Shown one piece after another: positions 1-9,168 of a stretch of 64,000 nucleotides of DNA. Numbering within the stretch: position 1 is the first letter of the stretch; each line of letters opens with the position of its first letter. This DNA comes from Brockia lithotrophica. Its GTDB lineage: Bacteria; Bacillota; Bacilli; Thermicanales; DSM-22653. The stretch lies in the NCBI RefSeq assembly GCF_003633725.1, contig NZ_RBIJ01000004.1, forward strand, positions 124,001 to 188,000, written 5' to 3'. Under the pieces are notes generated by a model. That model was not told the DNA's origin. It did no database searches and saw only the letters and a program-made list of their open reading frames with translations. A program made the translations under genes and the position numbers.

Positions 1-1
1 C

Positions 2-3000
2 GGGCGTGCGGGCGTGCTCGTCGTGCACTTTTCCACGGCGGCAGGTCTCCCTTCGGAAGCCGGGATCGAAGAACTCGCCGCCTACGTCCGCTGGCTCTTC
101 GGCCTTCCCGTCCGCAAAGTCCTCCCTGTAGACGACGGGTCGCAGGCGGGAGACGCTCCAACGCACGGAGGGGGCGACCTCTTCTCGGCGGGTGGCGAGG
201 GAGGGGAGCGCTGTGTGCGCCCTGTCCGCAAGCGCCCTTCGGAAGCAAACCACGGCGTGCCCCTCTTGGCTATCGAAGAGCTGACGGAGGACATGCCGCG
301 CGTGGCCGTGGAGGGCACGATCTTTGCCGTGGAGACGCGGCCCGTGAAGTCCGGCGGGACGCGCTACGTCTTTAAGATCACGGACGGAACGGACAGCATT
401 GCCGTGAAGGTCTTTCCCCGGGACGAGGCGGAGGAAGAGCGCTTCCAAAACCTCGGTCCAGGAGCCGCCATCCGCGCCGAAGGCAACGTCCACTACGACA
501 CGTACGACCAGGACTTCGTCCTGAGCGCGCGTAAGGTCGAGGCGATCGAACGTCCCAAACGCCTGGACCTCGCCCCCGTCCGCCGCGTGGAACTCCACCT
601 GCACACGGCGATGAGCGCCATGGACGCGCCGCTCAAGGTCGCCGACGCCGTCCGCCGCGCCGCCGAGTGGGGGCACGGCGCCCTGGCGATCACAGATCAC
701 GCCGTCGTACAGGCTTTCCCTGAAGCGTACGAGCTGGGAAAGGCCCTAGGCGTAAAGGTGATCTACGGCCTGGAGGCCTACCTCGTAGACGACGCCGTGC
801 CGATCGTCCACGATCCCGAGCCGCGGGATCTCCTCGAGGACACGTACGTCGTCTTTGACGTAGAGACCACGGGGCTTTCCAGCGAGTTCGACGCGCTCAT
901 CGAGATCGCCGCCGTGAAGTTTCGAGGCGGGGAAGTCGTGGAGACCTTTCGGACCTTCGTCGATCCGAAACGCCCCCTTCCTCCGAAGATCGTCGCCCTT
1001 ACGGGAATCCGGGATGAAGACCTCGTGGGGGCACCTTCGGAACGGGAGGCCGTACACGCCTTTCTGGAGTTCGCACAAGACGCGACGCTCGTCGCCCACA
1101 ACGCCCGCTTCGACGTGGGTTTCCTCCAGGCGGCCCTCAGGCGCATGGGACTCCCGCCGCTCAAGCGCCCCGTCGTCGACTCCCTCGAGCTCGCCCGCCT
1201 CCTTTTGCCCAACCACCGCAACCACCGCTTGGACACGCTCGCCGAAACCTACGGCGTCGCCCTCGAGCGGCACCACCGCGCACTCGACGATGCGGCGGCT
1301 ACGGCGCAGGTCTTTTGGCGGCTCGTCGAGCAGGTCGTAGAGGAACGGGGGGTTCGGACGCAGGACGCCCTGGCCCGCCTGGCCAACGCCCGCGGTGCCG
1401 GAGCTTCGCGCGCCCGGCCGTACCACGCCACGCTCCTTGCGACGAGCGAAGAGGGCTTGCGCAACCTCTACCGGCTCGTCACCTTGAGCCATACGGAGTA
1501 CTTCTACCGGGTGCCGCGCATTCCCAAGAGCGTCTTAGAGGCGCATCGCGAAGGCCTCCTCGTGGGAAGTGGCTGCGAGGAAGGCGAGGTGTTCGAAGCG
1601 GCGCTGAACAAAGGGCCCGACGTCCTCCGCGGGATTCTCGAGTTTTACGACTACGTGGAGCTCTTGCCGCCCGACCTCTACCTCGCGCAGGTGGAAGACC
1701 TCACGGAGGATCGCCTGCGGGAAGTATTCTCTAAACTCCTCACCCTCGCCCGGGAGCTCGGGAAACCGGTCGTCGCCGTGGGGAACGTCCACCATTTGGA
1801 GCCGGAGGACATCGTCTTCCGCAAGGTCCTCCTCGTAAACCAAAACGGGATCCCCACCAAAGATCCGGAGAGGATCGGTTCCGCGTACTACCGCACGACC
1901 GAGGAGATGCTGGACGCCTTTCGCCCGTACGTGGGGGAGCTCGCGGAGGAAATCGTCATCCACGCCCCGCGCCGCATCGCCGAATCGATCCCCGAGCTTC
2001 GTCCGTACCCGGAAGGGCTTCACACTCCGGATCTCCCTGGTGCGGAAGAAGAGCTTCGGGAACTTGCCTACCGCGAGGCGCGCCGCCGCTACGGGGACCC
2101 GTTGCCCGAACTCGTCGCCGCCCGCCTCGAACGCGAGCTTACGAGCATCGTCCGCGGCGGGTATGCCGTCGTGTACATGAGCGCCCAACGCGTGGTCCAG
2201 AAGTCCCTTGCCGACGGCTACCTCGTCGGATCGCGGGGCTCCGTGGGCTCGTCCCTCGTCGCCCACCTCATCGGAATTACGGAGGTCAACCCCCTTCCCC
2301 CACACAAGGTCTGCCCGCGCTGCCACTACTTCGAACTCGTACCGCCGGGGAAGGTGGGTTCCGGCTTCGACCTCCCGCCGGAGGCTTGTCCGCGCTGCGG
2401 AGCGCCGCTTCACCGGGACGGGCACGATATCCCGTTTGAAACCTTCATGGGGTTCGAAGGAGACAAGGTCCCGGACATCGACCTGAACTTTTCTGGAGAG
2501 TACCAGGCCCAAGCCCACCGCTATGTGGAAGAACTCTTCGGTCCCGCGTACGTCTTTCGCGCGGGGACGATTTCCACCGTCGCCGAGCGTACGGCCTTTT
2601 CCTTTGCCCGCACGTACGGGGAAAAGACGGGGCGCAGGTTGCGCAAGGCGGAGCTCGAGCGCCTCGCCCAAGGAATCATCGGCGTGAAACGCACGACCGG
2701 ACAACACCCCGGGGGCCTCATCATCGTGCCGCGCACGCGGGACGTCCACGAGTTCACCCCGGTGCAGCACCCGGCCGACGACCCGAGTTCCGGAGTGCGG
2801 ACGACGCACTTCGACTACAACGCGCTGAGCGATCACCTCCTCAAACTGGACATCCTCGGCCACGACGACCCGACGATCCTCCGGATGCTCCAGGACTTCA
2901 CGGGCGTCGATCCCCGAAGTGTCCCTGTCACGGATCCGGAGGTCCTCGCCCTCTTTCGCGGGACCGAAGTCCTCGGGCCGGACGTGGCCCTCGAGGTGAT

Positions 3001-3898
3001 CGACGTCCGCACGGGGACGCTGGGAATTCCCGAGTTCGGTACGCCGTTCGTCCGGCAAATGCTCGAGGAAACCCGGCCTGCGAGCTTCGCGGAACTCGTA
3101 CAGATCTCTGGGTTGAGCCACGGGACGGACGTCTGGCTCGGCAACGCTCGCGACGTGATTCAGAGCGGGGAAGCGACACTGCGGGACGTCATCGGCTGCC
3201 GCGACGACGTCCTCGTCGACCTCACCCACAAGGGCATCCTGCCCCAGCGCGCCTTCAAGATCATGGAACAGGTGCGCAAGGGGAAGGGCCTCACGCCCGA
3301 CGACGAGGCGCTCATGCGCGAGCACGGGGTTCCCGAGTGGTACATTCGCTCCTGCAACAAGATCAAGTACCTCTTCCCCAAGGCCCACGCCGTGGCGTAC
3401 GTCCTCATGGCCTTGCGCATCGCCTACTTCAAGGTCTACTACCCTGCGGCCTTCTACGCCGCAATCCTCACGACGCACGCCGCCGACCTCGATCTTCCCC
3501 TGGCCTTGCAAGGGCGCGACGTCGTCCGCCAGAGGATTCTCGACCTCAAGGCCAAGGGGAACGACCTCACGGCGAAAGAGCGAAGCGCCCTCACTGCCCT
3601 CGAGCTCGTCTACGAGATGCTCGGGCGGGGAATCGGCCTTTTGCCGGTCGACCTCGAGCATTCCGACGCCCGCAGGTTTCTCCCCCTGGAAGACAAGCTC
3701 CTTCCTCCCCTTACGGCGGTCCCCGGGCTCGGCCTCGCCCAAGCGGAAAAGGTCGTCCGCGCCCGCTCGGAGCGGCCGTTTTCCTCGCTCGCCGACCTCA
3801 AGGAACGGACGGGGCTCTCCCGGAACGTCGTCGACGCCCTCGCGCAGCTCGGCTCGCTCGATTTACTTCCGGAGACGGATCAGCTCACCCTCTTCTGA
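2..3898 (+). CDS. polC: DNA polymerase III alpha subunit, PolC type (5' end missing)
   Basis: Replicative DNA polymerase of Bacillota with built-in proofreading. The reading frame is open to the left edge. By comparison with Bacillus PolC about 110-130 N-terminal residues are missing, so the GTG at 14 is probably internal. Domains in order: an OB-fold segment (VAVEGTIFAVETRPVKSG), the first half of the PHP domain (VELHLHTAMSAMDAP), an inserted DEDDh 3'-5' exonuclease (VVFDVETTG; AHNARFDVGF; HHRALDDAAAT), the rest of PHP, and the polymerase core with a four-Cys zinc site (CPRCHYF ... CPRCGAPL) and the catalytic Asp pair in PDIDLNFSGEY. The C-terminus is complete, with helix-hairpin-helix-like sequence near VPGLGLAQAEKVV. 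In Bacillus polC directly precedes rimP; here three genes lie between them. Confidence 0.97.
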   Translation, partial: GRAGVLVVHFSTAAGLPSEAGIEELAAYVRWLFGLPVRKVLPVDDGSQAGDAPTHGGGDLFSAGGEGGERCVRPVRKRPSEANHGVPLLAIEELTEDMPRVAVEGTIFAVETRPVKSGGTRYVFKITDGTDSIAVKVFPRDEAEEERFQNLGPGAAIRAEGNVHYDTYDQDFVLSARKVEAIERPKRLDLAPVRRVELHLHTAMSAMDAPLKVADAVRRAAEWGHGALAITDHAVVQAFPEAYELGKALGVKVIYGLEAYLVDDAVPIVHDPEPRDLLEDTYVVFDVETTGLSSEFDALIEIAAVKFRGGEVVETFRTFVDPKRPLPPKIVALTGIRDEDLVGAPSEREAVHAFLEFAQDATLVAHNARFDVGFLQAALRRMGLPPLKRPVVDSLELARLLLPNHRNHRLDTLAETYGVALERHHRALDDAAATAQVFWRLVEQVVEERGVRTQDALARLANARGAGASRARPYHATLLATSEEGLRNLYRLVTLSHTEYFYRVPRIPKSVLEAHREGLLVGSGCEEGEVFEAALNKGPDVLRGILEFYDYVELLPPDLYLAQVEDLTEDRLREVFSKLLTLARELGKPVVAVGNVHHLEPEDIVFRKVLLVNQNGIPTKDPERIGSAYYRTTEEMLDAFRPYVGELAEEIVIHAPRRIAESIPELRPYPEGLHTPDLPGAEEELRELAYREARRRYGDPLPELVAARLERELTSIVRGGYAVVYMSAQRVVQKSLADGYLVGSRGSVGSSLVAHLIGITEVNPLPPHKVCPRCHYFELVPPGKVGSGFDLPPEACPRCGAPLHRDGHDIPFETFMGFEGDKVPDIDLNFSGEYQAQAHRYVEELFGPAYVFRAGTISTVAERTAFSFARTYGEKTGRRLRKAELERLAQGIIGVKRTTGQHPGGLIIVPRTRDVHEFTPVQHPADDPSSGVRTTHFDYNALSDHLLKLDILGHDDPTILRMLQDFTGVDPRSVPVTDPEVLALFRGTEVLGPDVALEVIDVRTGTLGIPEFGTPFVRQMLEETRPASFAELVQISGLSHGTDVWLGNARDVIQSGEATLRDVIGCRDDVLVDLTHKGILPQRAFKIMEQVRKGKGLTPDDEALMREHGVPEWYIRSCNKIKYLFPKAHAVAYVLMALRIAYFKVYYPAAFYAAILTTHAADLDLPLALQGRDVVRQRILDLKAKGNDLTAKERSALTALELVYEMLGRGIGLLPVDLEHSDARRFLPLEDKLLPPLTAVPGLGLAQAEKVVRARSERPFSSLADLKERTGLSRNVVDALAQLGSLDLLPETDQLTLF

Positions 3899-4009
3899 CG
3901 CTTGTCTTCCGACCTCCTCCCGTCGCGCTCCCGTGCTTCCCCCTCGCGGACAGGCGTGGTACACTGAGGGTGAAGTGTGTGAAATCGCTTTCCGGGAGGG
4001 AGAGGCGGG

Positions 4010-4447
4010 TTGACACGCAATGCCACGACCATTCACTTTACGGACGAACTCGTGAAGGAGGTCGACGAACGCGGCCCGCGCAACCTCGTCGTCGACCGCG
4101 ACCTGAGCCGACTGTACATGCTCTACAAGCGGGCTCTCGCGAACCTCAAGCTCACCTTAAACGACGCCCGCTTCATCTACGAGGCGATACGGGGGATGTC
4201 CTTCGAAGTTCCGCGCGTGCACACGTCCGCCCTCCTCGCCGCAAGCATTAAGGGGGCGATCCTCGAGCGCGGGCTCGACAAGGCCTTCGGCATCGACGGG
4301 AATGCCTTCGTCGAGCGGGTGCGCCGCTGGGACGAAATCGCCTCCCTCGCGGTCATCGACGCCGTAGAGCGCCTGTCGTACGGGAAGGCCTTCGAAGGGG
4401 TAGACGAAGAGGAAGCTTTGCGCGAGGCCTTTCAGATTCGCGGGTAA
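4010..4447 (+). CDS. Unrecognised 145-residue protein
   Basis: I do not recognise this family. The frame starts at a TTG preceded by a purine-rich stretch (GGGAGGGAGAGG). The product is a soluble, charged, mostly helical-looking protein without signal peptide or membrane segment. The N-terminus (TTIHFTDELVKEVDERG) resembles the start of small DNA-binding or ribbon-helix-helix proteins, but this is only a visual resemblance. The middle is rich in Leu/Ala/Arg and the C-terminus is acidic (FEGVDEEEALREAF). It follows polC in the same direction with a 111-base gap containing a possible -10 (TACACT at 3960-3965), so it may be transcribed separately. Its codon use looks like that of its high-GC neighbours, which supports it being a real gene. 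Confidence 0.7.
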   Translation: MTRNATTIHFTDELVKEVDERGPRNLVVDRDLSRLYMLYKRALANLKLTLNDARFIYEAIRGMSFEVPRVHTSALLAASIKGAILERGLDKAFGIDGNAFVERVRRWDEIASLAVIDAVERLSYGKAFEGVDEEEALREAFQIRG

Positions 4448-4541
4448 GCGCAGGCCGAACGTGAAGGGATTTCGCGGCGGAGGCCCTATCCCGAGCGGGC
4501 GGATGGACGGGGGACGGGGGAGCCTTTTTCGGGCTTTCCCC

Positions 4542-4571
4542 TTGTTTCCCTGCCTTTCCTTCGCGTACAAT
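4542..4571 (+). promoter_or_regulatory. Candidate sigma-A promoter for cstA
   Basis: TTGTTT at 4542-4547, an 18-base spacer and TACAAT at 4566-4571, inside a locally AT-richer stretch about 80 bases ahead of the cstA start. The remaining 5' leader contains no riboswitch that I recognise. Confidence 0.5.
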
Positions 4572-4648
4572 ATACAACCAATAAGGCCCCGGACCAAAGC
4601 GGGGGCGCGTTTACACTCGGGGAAAACGGGATAGGGAGGTATACGTCC

Positions 4649-6448
4649 GTGAGCGGTCTCGCCCTCGTCATCCTAGCTGCCGGAATTTTCGCCCTCGCCT
4701 ACCGCTTTTACGGCGCCTTTCTCGCGGCAAAGGTGCTCGCCTTCGACGAGAACCGCACGACGCCGGCGTACCGCTTCGAAAACGGCGTGGACTACGTGCC
4801 GACGAACAAGTGGATCGTCTTCGGGCACCACTTCGCCGCCATTGCCGGTGCCGGTCCCCTCATTGGGCCCGTTCTTGCCGCCCAGTTCGGATACCTCCCC
4901 GGGTTTCTCTGGATCGTCATGGGATCGGTCCTCGCGGGCGGTGTCCACGACCTCGTCGTCCTCTTCGCCTCCATGCGGCACGACGCGAAGTCCATCATCG
5001 ACATCACGCACAAGGAAGTCGGCCGCCTCTCCGGCGTGACGACGGCCATCGCCGTCCTCCTCATCCTCGTGATTGCCATGGCGGGCCTTGCGCTCGTCGT
5101 CGTGAACTCCCTCTACCACAGCGTCTGGGGGACGTTCACCGTTGGCATGACGATCCCCATCGCCCTCCTTATGGGGGCCTACGTGCGCTGGCTTCGTCCG
5201 GGCAAGATCTGGGAGATGACCGTCCTCGGCGTAATCCTCCTCGTCCTCGCCGTGTGGGCAGGTCCTTACGTGGCCAACTCCTCCATTGCCCACTGGTTCA
5301 ACTTCACCCGCGAGCAGCTCACCGTCATCCTCGCGACCTACGGATTCGTTGCGGCGGTGCTGCCCGTCTGGCTTCTCCTCGTCCCGCGGGACTACCTGAG
5401 CACGTTTATGAAGCTCGGCGTGATGGTGGCCCTCGCCGTGGGCGTGATCCTCGTGAACCCGACGATCCACATGCCCGCGGTGACGGAGTTCGTGAACGGC
5501 GGCGGGCCCATCGTCCCCGGAAAGGTTTGGCCCTACCTCTTTATCACGATCGCCTGCGGCGCTCTTTCCGGCTTCCACGCCCTCATCGCCTCCGGAACGA
5601 CGCCCAAGATGATCCGCAACGAAAAGGACATGTTGCCTATCGCCTACGGCGCCATGCTCGCCGAGGGATTCGTGGCGGTCATGGCCCTCATCGCCGCGAC
5701 GAGCCTCCTTCCCGAGGACTACTTCGCGATCAACGTCCCCCCGCAGGTTTTTGAAAAGCTGGGCATGCACGTCCAGGAACTCCCCGTCCTCTCCCAGATG
5801 GTCGGTGAAGAGCTCGCCGGACGCACGGGCGGTGGGGTCTCTCTCGCCGTAGGGATGGCCTACATCTTCGAAAAGATCCCCTTCCTGAGCGGGCTTATGT
5901 CCTACCTCTACCACTTCATCATCATGTTCGAGGCGCTCTTCATCCTCACGACGATCGACGCCGGTACGCGCGTCGGCCGCTACCTCCTCCAGGAAGCGGG
6001 CGGACTCATTTGGAAGCCGCTCCGGGACCACAACTGGTGGCCGGGGATCCTCCTTACGAGCTTCCTCATCTCCTTCTCCTGGGGCTACCTGGTGTACGGC
6101 GGGAGCATCACGACGATCTGGCCGCTCTTCGGCACGTCCAACCAGCTCCTCGGCGCCATCGCCCTCGCCTTGGGGACGACGGTGCTCATCAAGAAGCGAA
6201 AGCTCCAGTACCTGTGGATCACCTTTGTGCCCTTCGTCTTTGTCGCCACCACCACGCTGTACGCCGCATACCTCAACATCGTCACGAACTTCCTGCCCAA
6301 GGGAAACTACCTCCTCGTGGGGTTGTCGCTCCTCATCATCCTCCTCGCCGTGACGATTCTCGTGGATTCCTTTATCAAGTGGATTCGTTGGATTCGCGGG
6401 ATCTTGCGGCGGGAGCCGGCGCTCATGCAGGCGACCGTGTTCGACTGA
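4649..6448 (+). CDS. cstA: Carbon starvation protein A (CstA-type peptide/pyruvate transporter)
   Basis: Polytopic inner-membrane transporter of the CstA family, whose members take up peptides or pyruvate when preferred carbon is scarce. The 599-residue product is hydrophobic throughout, with many predicted membrane segments. It has the family's N-terminal signature region (YRFENGVDYVPTNKW, then GHHFAAIAGAGPLIGPVLAA) and a later FGTSNQLLGAIALALGT segment. The start is a GTG 7-8 bases behind GGGAGGTAT. Bacterial CstA proteins run from about 480 to 700 residues; this is one of the mid-length forms. No CstA two-component regulator lies nearby. Transported substrate cannot be decided from sequence. 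Confidence 0.93.
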   Translation: MSGLALVILAAGIFALAYRFYGAFLAAKVLAFDENRTTPAYRFENGVDYVPTNKWIVFGHHFAAIAGAGPLIGPVLAAQFGYLPGFLWIVMGSVLAGGVHDLVVLFASMRHDAKSIIDITHKEVGRLSGVTTAIAVLLILVIAMAGLALVVVNSLYHSVWGTFTVGMTIPIALLMGAYVRWLRPGKIWEMTVLGVILLVLAVWAGPYVANSSIAHWFNFTREQLTVILATYGFVAAVLPVWLLLVPRDYLSTFMKLGVMVALAVGVILVNPTIHMPAVTEFVNGGGPIVPGKVWPYLFITIACGALSGFHALIASGTTPKMIRNEKDMLPIAYGAMLAEGFVAVMALIAATSLLPEDYFAINVPPQVFEKLGMHVQELPVLSQMVGEELAGRTGGGVSLAVGMAYIFEKIPFLSGLMSYLYHFIIMFEALFILTTIDAGTRVGRYLLQEAGGLIWKPLRDHNWWPGILLTSFLISFSWGYLVYGGSITTIWPLFGTSNQLLGAIALALGTTVLIKKRKLQYLWITFVPFVFVATTTLYAAYLNIVTNFLPKGNYLLVGLSLLIILLAVTILVDSFIKWIRWIRGILRREPALMQATVFD

Positions 6449-6517
6449 TCTCGGCCGCCGGTGTGTTTTTCGGCTTACCCTCGAGGGCCAGGCGACGGGG
6501 ATAAGGGGGGATGCGCG

Positions 6518-6802
6518 GTGCGCGTGAGCGAAGCGGCCCAACGCCTCATCCGCGAAAAGGGCGGGAGCGTCTACGTGCGCAAGTACGAAATCTTGAATGG
6601 GTGCGTCGTCCCCAACTACGAACCCGTTCTGGCTTTCGGAGAGCCGCCGGCGGAGGAACGGGAGCACTACACCCTCTACACCGTCGGCGACGTCAAGGTA
6701 TACGTGCACCAAAACGTGCTCCTCACCCCGGAGCTTCTCTTGGACACGCGGCGGATTCTCGGGAGAGATCGCCTCGTGCTCCGCGGGTGGAAGGTGTTTT
6801 AG
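6518..6802 (+). CDS. Small CC/Se-motif-like (HesB-like) protein
   Basis: 94-residue soluble protein. The GTG at 6518 was chosen because GATAAGGGGGG lies just upstream. The layout resembles the CC/Se-motif (seleno)protein family: an N-terminal helix ending in REKGGSVYV, a short Cys segment (NGCVVPN), an acidic/proline stretch (FGEPPAEEREH), then VGDVKVYVHQNVLL and a hydrophobic C-terminus. The family's usual Cys-Cys or Cys-Sec pair is Cys-Val here, so if the assignment is right the redox pair is lost. There is no in-frame TGA to suggest selenocysteine. It follows cstA by 69 bases and precedes the rimP promoter. Function unknown; assignment rests on overall pattern only. Confidence 0.65.
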   Translation: MRVSEAAQRLIREKGGSVYVRKYEILNGCVVPNYEPVLAFGEPPAEEREHYTLYTVGDVKVYVHQNVLLTPELLLDTRRILGRDRLVLRGWKVF

Positions 6803-6850
6803 CCGTTCGCGGCCGGGACGCATCTGAGCGGCGACGGCGGCGGTTCCACC

Positions 6851-6879
6851 TTGCGGGGCATCGGGGGATGTGGTATAGT
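6851..6879 (+). promoter_or_regulatory. Promoter of the rimP-nusA-infB operon
   Basis: TTGCGG (6851-6856), 17-base spacer, TATAGT (6874-6879). Transcription would start near 6886, only about 20 bases before a terminator-like hairpin and about 65 bases before the rimP start. Confidence 0.65.
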
Positions 6880-6906
6880 GACGCTGGAGTCGTCGGAGAG
6901 AACGCG

Positions 6907-6936
6907 GAAGAGTGGGGCTTCCCACTCTTCTTTTTT
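6907..6936 (+). terminator. Intrinsic terminator / attenuator in the rimP leader
   Basis: Perfect 10-bp stem (GAAGAGTGGG / CCCACTCTTC) with a four-base loop GCTT, followed directly by six T. It sits between the operon promoter and the first gene, so it can only act as an attenuator for rimP-nusA-infB, or be read through. Premature terminators ahead of rimP have been described in other bacteria. Confidence 0.8.
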
Positions 6937-6950
6937 GCGAGGGGAAGGCC

Positions 6951-7430
6951 TTGCGCGACGATCGACTGCGGAGTTCCGAAGAACGTGAACGGGAATTGGA
7001 GCACCTCGTGGAATCCATCGTCGGAGATATGGGGTACGTCCTCGTGGACGTGGCCGAAGTGCGCGAACGCGCCAACCTCGTCGTGCGCGTCGCCGTTGAC
7101 CGGCCGGAGGGCGGCATCACCCTGGGAGAAATCGAACGCATAAGCCTCGCTTTGGGCGACGCCTTGGACGTTGCTTCCCTGTACGACCACCCGTACCTCT
7201 TGGACGTCACCTCTCCCGGACTCGACCGCGAACTGCGCACGGACCGCGAGTTTCGTTGGGCGGAAGGCAAGCCGATACGCCTGATCACGCGGGAACCGCT
7301 GGAAGGCGCAAACGTCTGGGAGGGAATCCTTCGCGTGGGGGCCGACCCCCTCGTGGTCGAGGTGGAGGGTCGGCAGGTGGAGATCCCGAGGCGGCTCGTG
7401 AAGCGGGCGCGTCTGAACATCCCGTTGTGA
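6951..7430 (+). CDS. rimP: Ribosome maturation factor RimP
   Basis: Needed for maturation of the 30S ribosomal subunit. The start is taken as the TTG at 6951, six bases behind GAGGGGAAGG; an ATG-like start farther left would fall inside the leader hairpin. The 159-residue product carries the N-terminal alpha/beta domain (IVGDMGYVLVDVAEV), the conserved DVTSPGLDREL motif, and a C-terminal SH3-like domain ending in VEIPRRLVKRARLNIPL. First gene of the translation operon, as in Bacillus (ylxS). Expression is probably controlled by the upstream hairpin. Confidence 0.95.
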   Translation: MRDDRLRSSEERERELEHLVESIVGDMGYVLVDVAEVRERANLVVRVAVDRPEGGITLGEIERISLALGDALDVASLYDHPYLLDVTSPGLDRELRTDREFRWAEGKPIRLITREPLEGANVWEGILRVGADPLVVEVEGRQVEIPRRLVKRARLNIPL

Positions 7431-7534
7431 CGTGGGTCCGGGGTAAGCCGGGATTGGCGAAGCTCTCGGCCCACGTTTGGTTCACGGACGGACTTCGTCT
7501 ACACGGTAGGGCGTGTACAAGAGGGGGATTGGGG

Positions 7535-8686
7535 ATGCCCGGGATCAACGTGGACTTTTTAGAAGCGCTGGATATGCTCGAGCGGGAGAAGGGGATTTCG
7601 CGCGAGGCCCTGCTCGACGCCGTCCGTCAGGCGCTCGTCGCCGCGTACAAAAAGCACTACCACGGGAACCCCAACGTACGCGTGGACATCGACGAACGGT
7701 CGGGCACCTTGCGCGTCGTGGCGCTCAAGCGCGTCGTAGAAACCGTCGAGGACCCGTCGACGGAAATCTCCCTCGAAGAGGCGCGGCGCATCGATCCTTC
7801 GGTTTCGCCGGAGGATATGCTCGAAGTGGAGGTCACGCCGCAGAACTTCGGGCGCGTGGCGGCCCAGACGGCGAAGCACGTGGTGACCCAACGCCTTCGG
7901 GAGGCGGAGCGCGAGATCCTCTACGAGATGTACGCACCGCGGGTGGGGGAACTCTTCACGGGTACGGTGCGCCGGGAGGACGCCAGGTACGTCTACGTCG
8001 ACCTCGGCCGCGGAGAGGGCCTTCTGCCGCGAAACGAAGTCCTCCCCGGGGAGTCCTTCCGTCCGGGGGACCGCGTAAAGGCCGTCCTCGTCAAGGTAGA
8101 ACGCACCTCTAAGGGTCCCCTCCTCTTCCTGTCTCGGACTGCGCCGGAGATGCTCAAGCGCCTTTTGGAGCGCGAGGTTCCGGAGATCGCAAGCGGGATC
8201 GTGGAAATTCGCGCCGTAAGCCGCGAACCCGGCGAGCGTTCCAAGGTCGCCGTGTATTCCCGCCACCCCCACGTCGACCCGATCGGGACGTGCGTCGGCC
8301 CCAAGGGCGCCCGCATCCTCGCCGTATCCGAGGAGCTCGGGGGCGAGCGGATCGACGTCATCCGCTATTCCCCCGATCCTGCGGAGTTCATCCGCAACGC
8401 CTTGAGCCCGGCGCGCGTTTCCGACGTGCGCTTCCTCGGGGAGCGCGTGGCGCGGGTGATCGTTCCCGACGACCAGTTTTCCCTCGCCATCGGCCGCCGG
8501 GGACAAAACGCCCGCCTCGCCGCCCGACTCACGGGATACAAGATCGACATCCGCAGCGAGAGCGATGCCAACGAATACGACGGACGGGGAGACGAAGCGG
8601 CGGCCTTCGCCCCTTCGGACGACGGGGCGGCCGAGCCCTCCGCGCAAGGGGATACCGCGGGCGCCGACCGGGGCGTACAGGCGTAA
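7535..8686 (+). CDS. nusA: Transcription termination/antitermination protein NusA
   Basis: RNA-polymerase-binding factor that controls pausing, termination and antitermination. The ATG at 7535 follows GAGGGGGATTGGGG; codons farther upstream belong to another frame of rimP. Domains in the 383-residue product: the N-terminal RNAP-binding domain ([18 protein letters not shown]), an S1 domain ([17 protein letters not shown] ... GLLPRNE), then two KH domains ([16 protein letters not shown] and [17 protein letters not shown]). The tail after about residue 345 is acidic and low in complexity. There are no C-terminal AR repeats, as in other Gram-positive NusA. The gap to rimP is about 100 bases. Confidence 0.97.
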   Translation: MPGINVDFLEALDMLEREKGISREALLDAVRQALVAAYKKHYHGNPNVRVDIDERSGTLRVVALKRVVETVEDPSTEISLEEARRIDPSVSPEDMLEVEVTPQNFGRVAAQTAKHVVTQRLREAEREILYEMYAPRVGELFTGTVRREDARYVYVDLGRGEGLLPRNEVLPGESFRPGDRVKAVLVKVERTSKGPLLFLSRTAPEMLKRLLEREVPEIASGIVEIRAVSREPGERSKVAVYSRHPHVDPIGTCVGPKGARILAVSEELGGERIDVIRYSPDPAEFIRNALSPARVSDVRFLGERVARVIVPDDQFSLAIGRRGQNARLAARLTGYKIDIRSESDANEYDGRGDEAAAFAPSDDGAAEPSAQGDTAGADRGVQA

Positions 8687-8699
8687 CCTTACGGAGGGG

Positions 8700-9083
8700 A
8701 TGTCCGTGAAGCACGTTCCCATGCGGACCTGCATCGGATGTGGGGAAGAGCGCCCCAAGGCCTCCCTCGTCCGCCTCGTGCGCACGCCGGAGGGGGATAT
8801 CGCCGTCGATCCGACCGGCAGGCGCCCGGGGCGCGGCGCGTACCTCTGCCCTTCGCGCGAATGCTTTCAGCGTGCGCGCAAACGTCGGGCGTTCTCCCGA
8901 GCCTTCCGTATGGAGGTTTCGGAGGAGACGCTCGTGAAACTCGAAGCAGAGTGGGAGGCGTATCTCCGTGCCCGGGAAGCGGAGGCGACATCCGACCCAT
9001 CCGGGAAAATCTACGCCGCGGACGCCGCACGGGGGAGCGCGGAACGCGGCGAACGCTCCGCGCCCGTGGGCGAAGAAACCTGA
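8700..9083 (+). CDS. rnpM: YlxR family RNase P modulator RnpM
   Basis: Small RNA-binding protein of the YlxR family; the Bacillus member binds RNase P RNA and modulates tRNA processing. The ATG at 8700 follows ACGGAGGGG. The diagnostic segments are present: MRTCIGCGEERPK with its two Cys, LVRLVRTPEGDIAVDPTGR, and the signature GRGAYLCPSRECF. The family core is about 90 residues; this 127-residue protein has an extra Ala/Glu/Gly-rich tail. It lies 13 bases after nusA, in the standard operon position. Confidence 0.93.
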   Translation: MSVKHVPMRTCIGCGEERPKASLVRLVRTPEGDIAVDPTGRRPGRGAYLCPSRECFQRARKRRAFSRAFRMEVSEETLVKLEAEWEAYLRAREAEATSDPSGKIYAADAARGSAERGERSAPVGEET

Positions 9084-9168
9084 GCGCCCCGGTGCGGGTC
9101 CGGCGGGAGGGCGGCCGAACGCACAGCCTCTTTCTGCGGCAAAGACGAGAAGGCCGCGCGGCGGAACG

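Noticed and set aside
6518-6802. Selenocysteine codon in the CC/Se-like gene
   Set aside because: No in-frame TGA lies in the motif and the reading frame is complete without recoding.
1535-7474. Long antisense open frames over polC (1535-3742) and over cstA to rimP (4673-7474)
   Set aside because: High GC leaves few stop codons; the peptides are Arg/His/Asp-rich, show no family and lie opposite well-identified genes.
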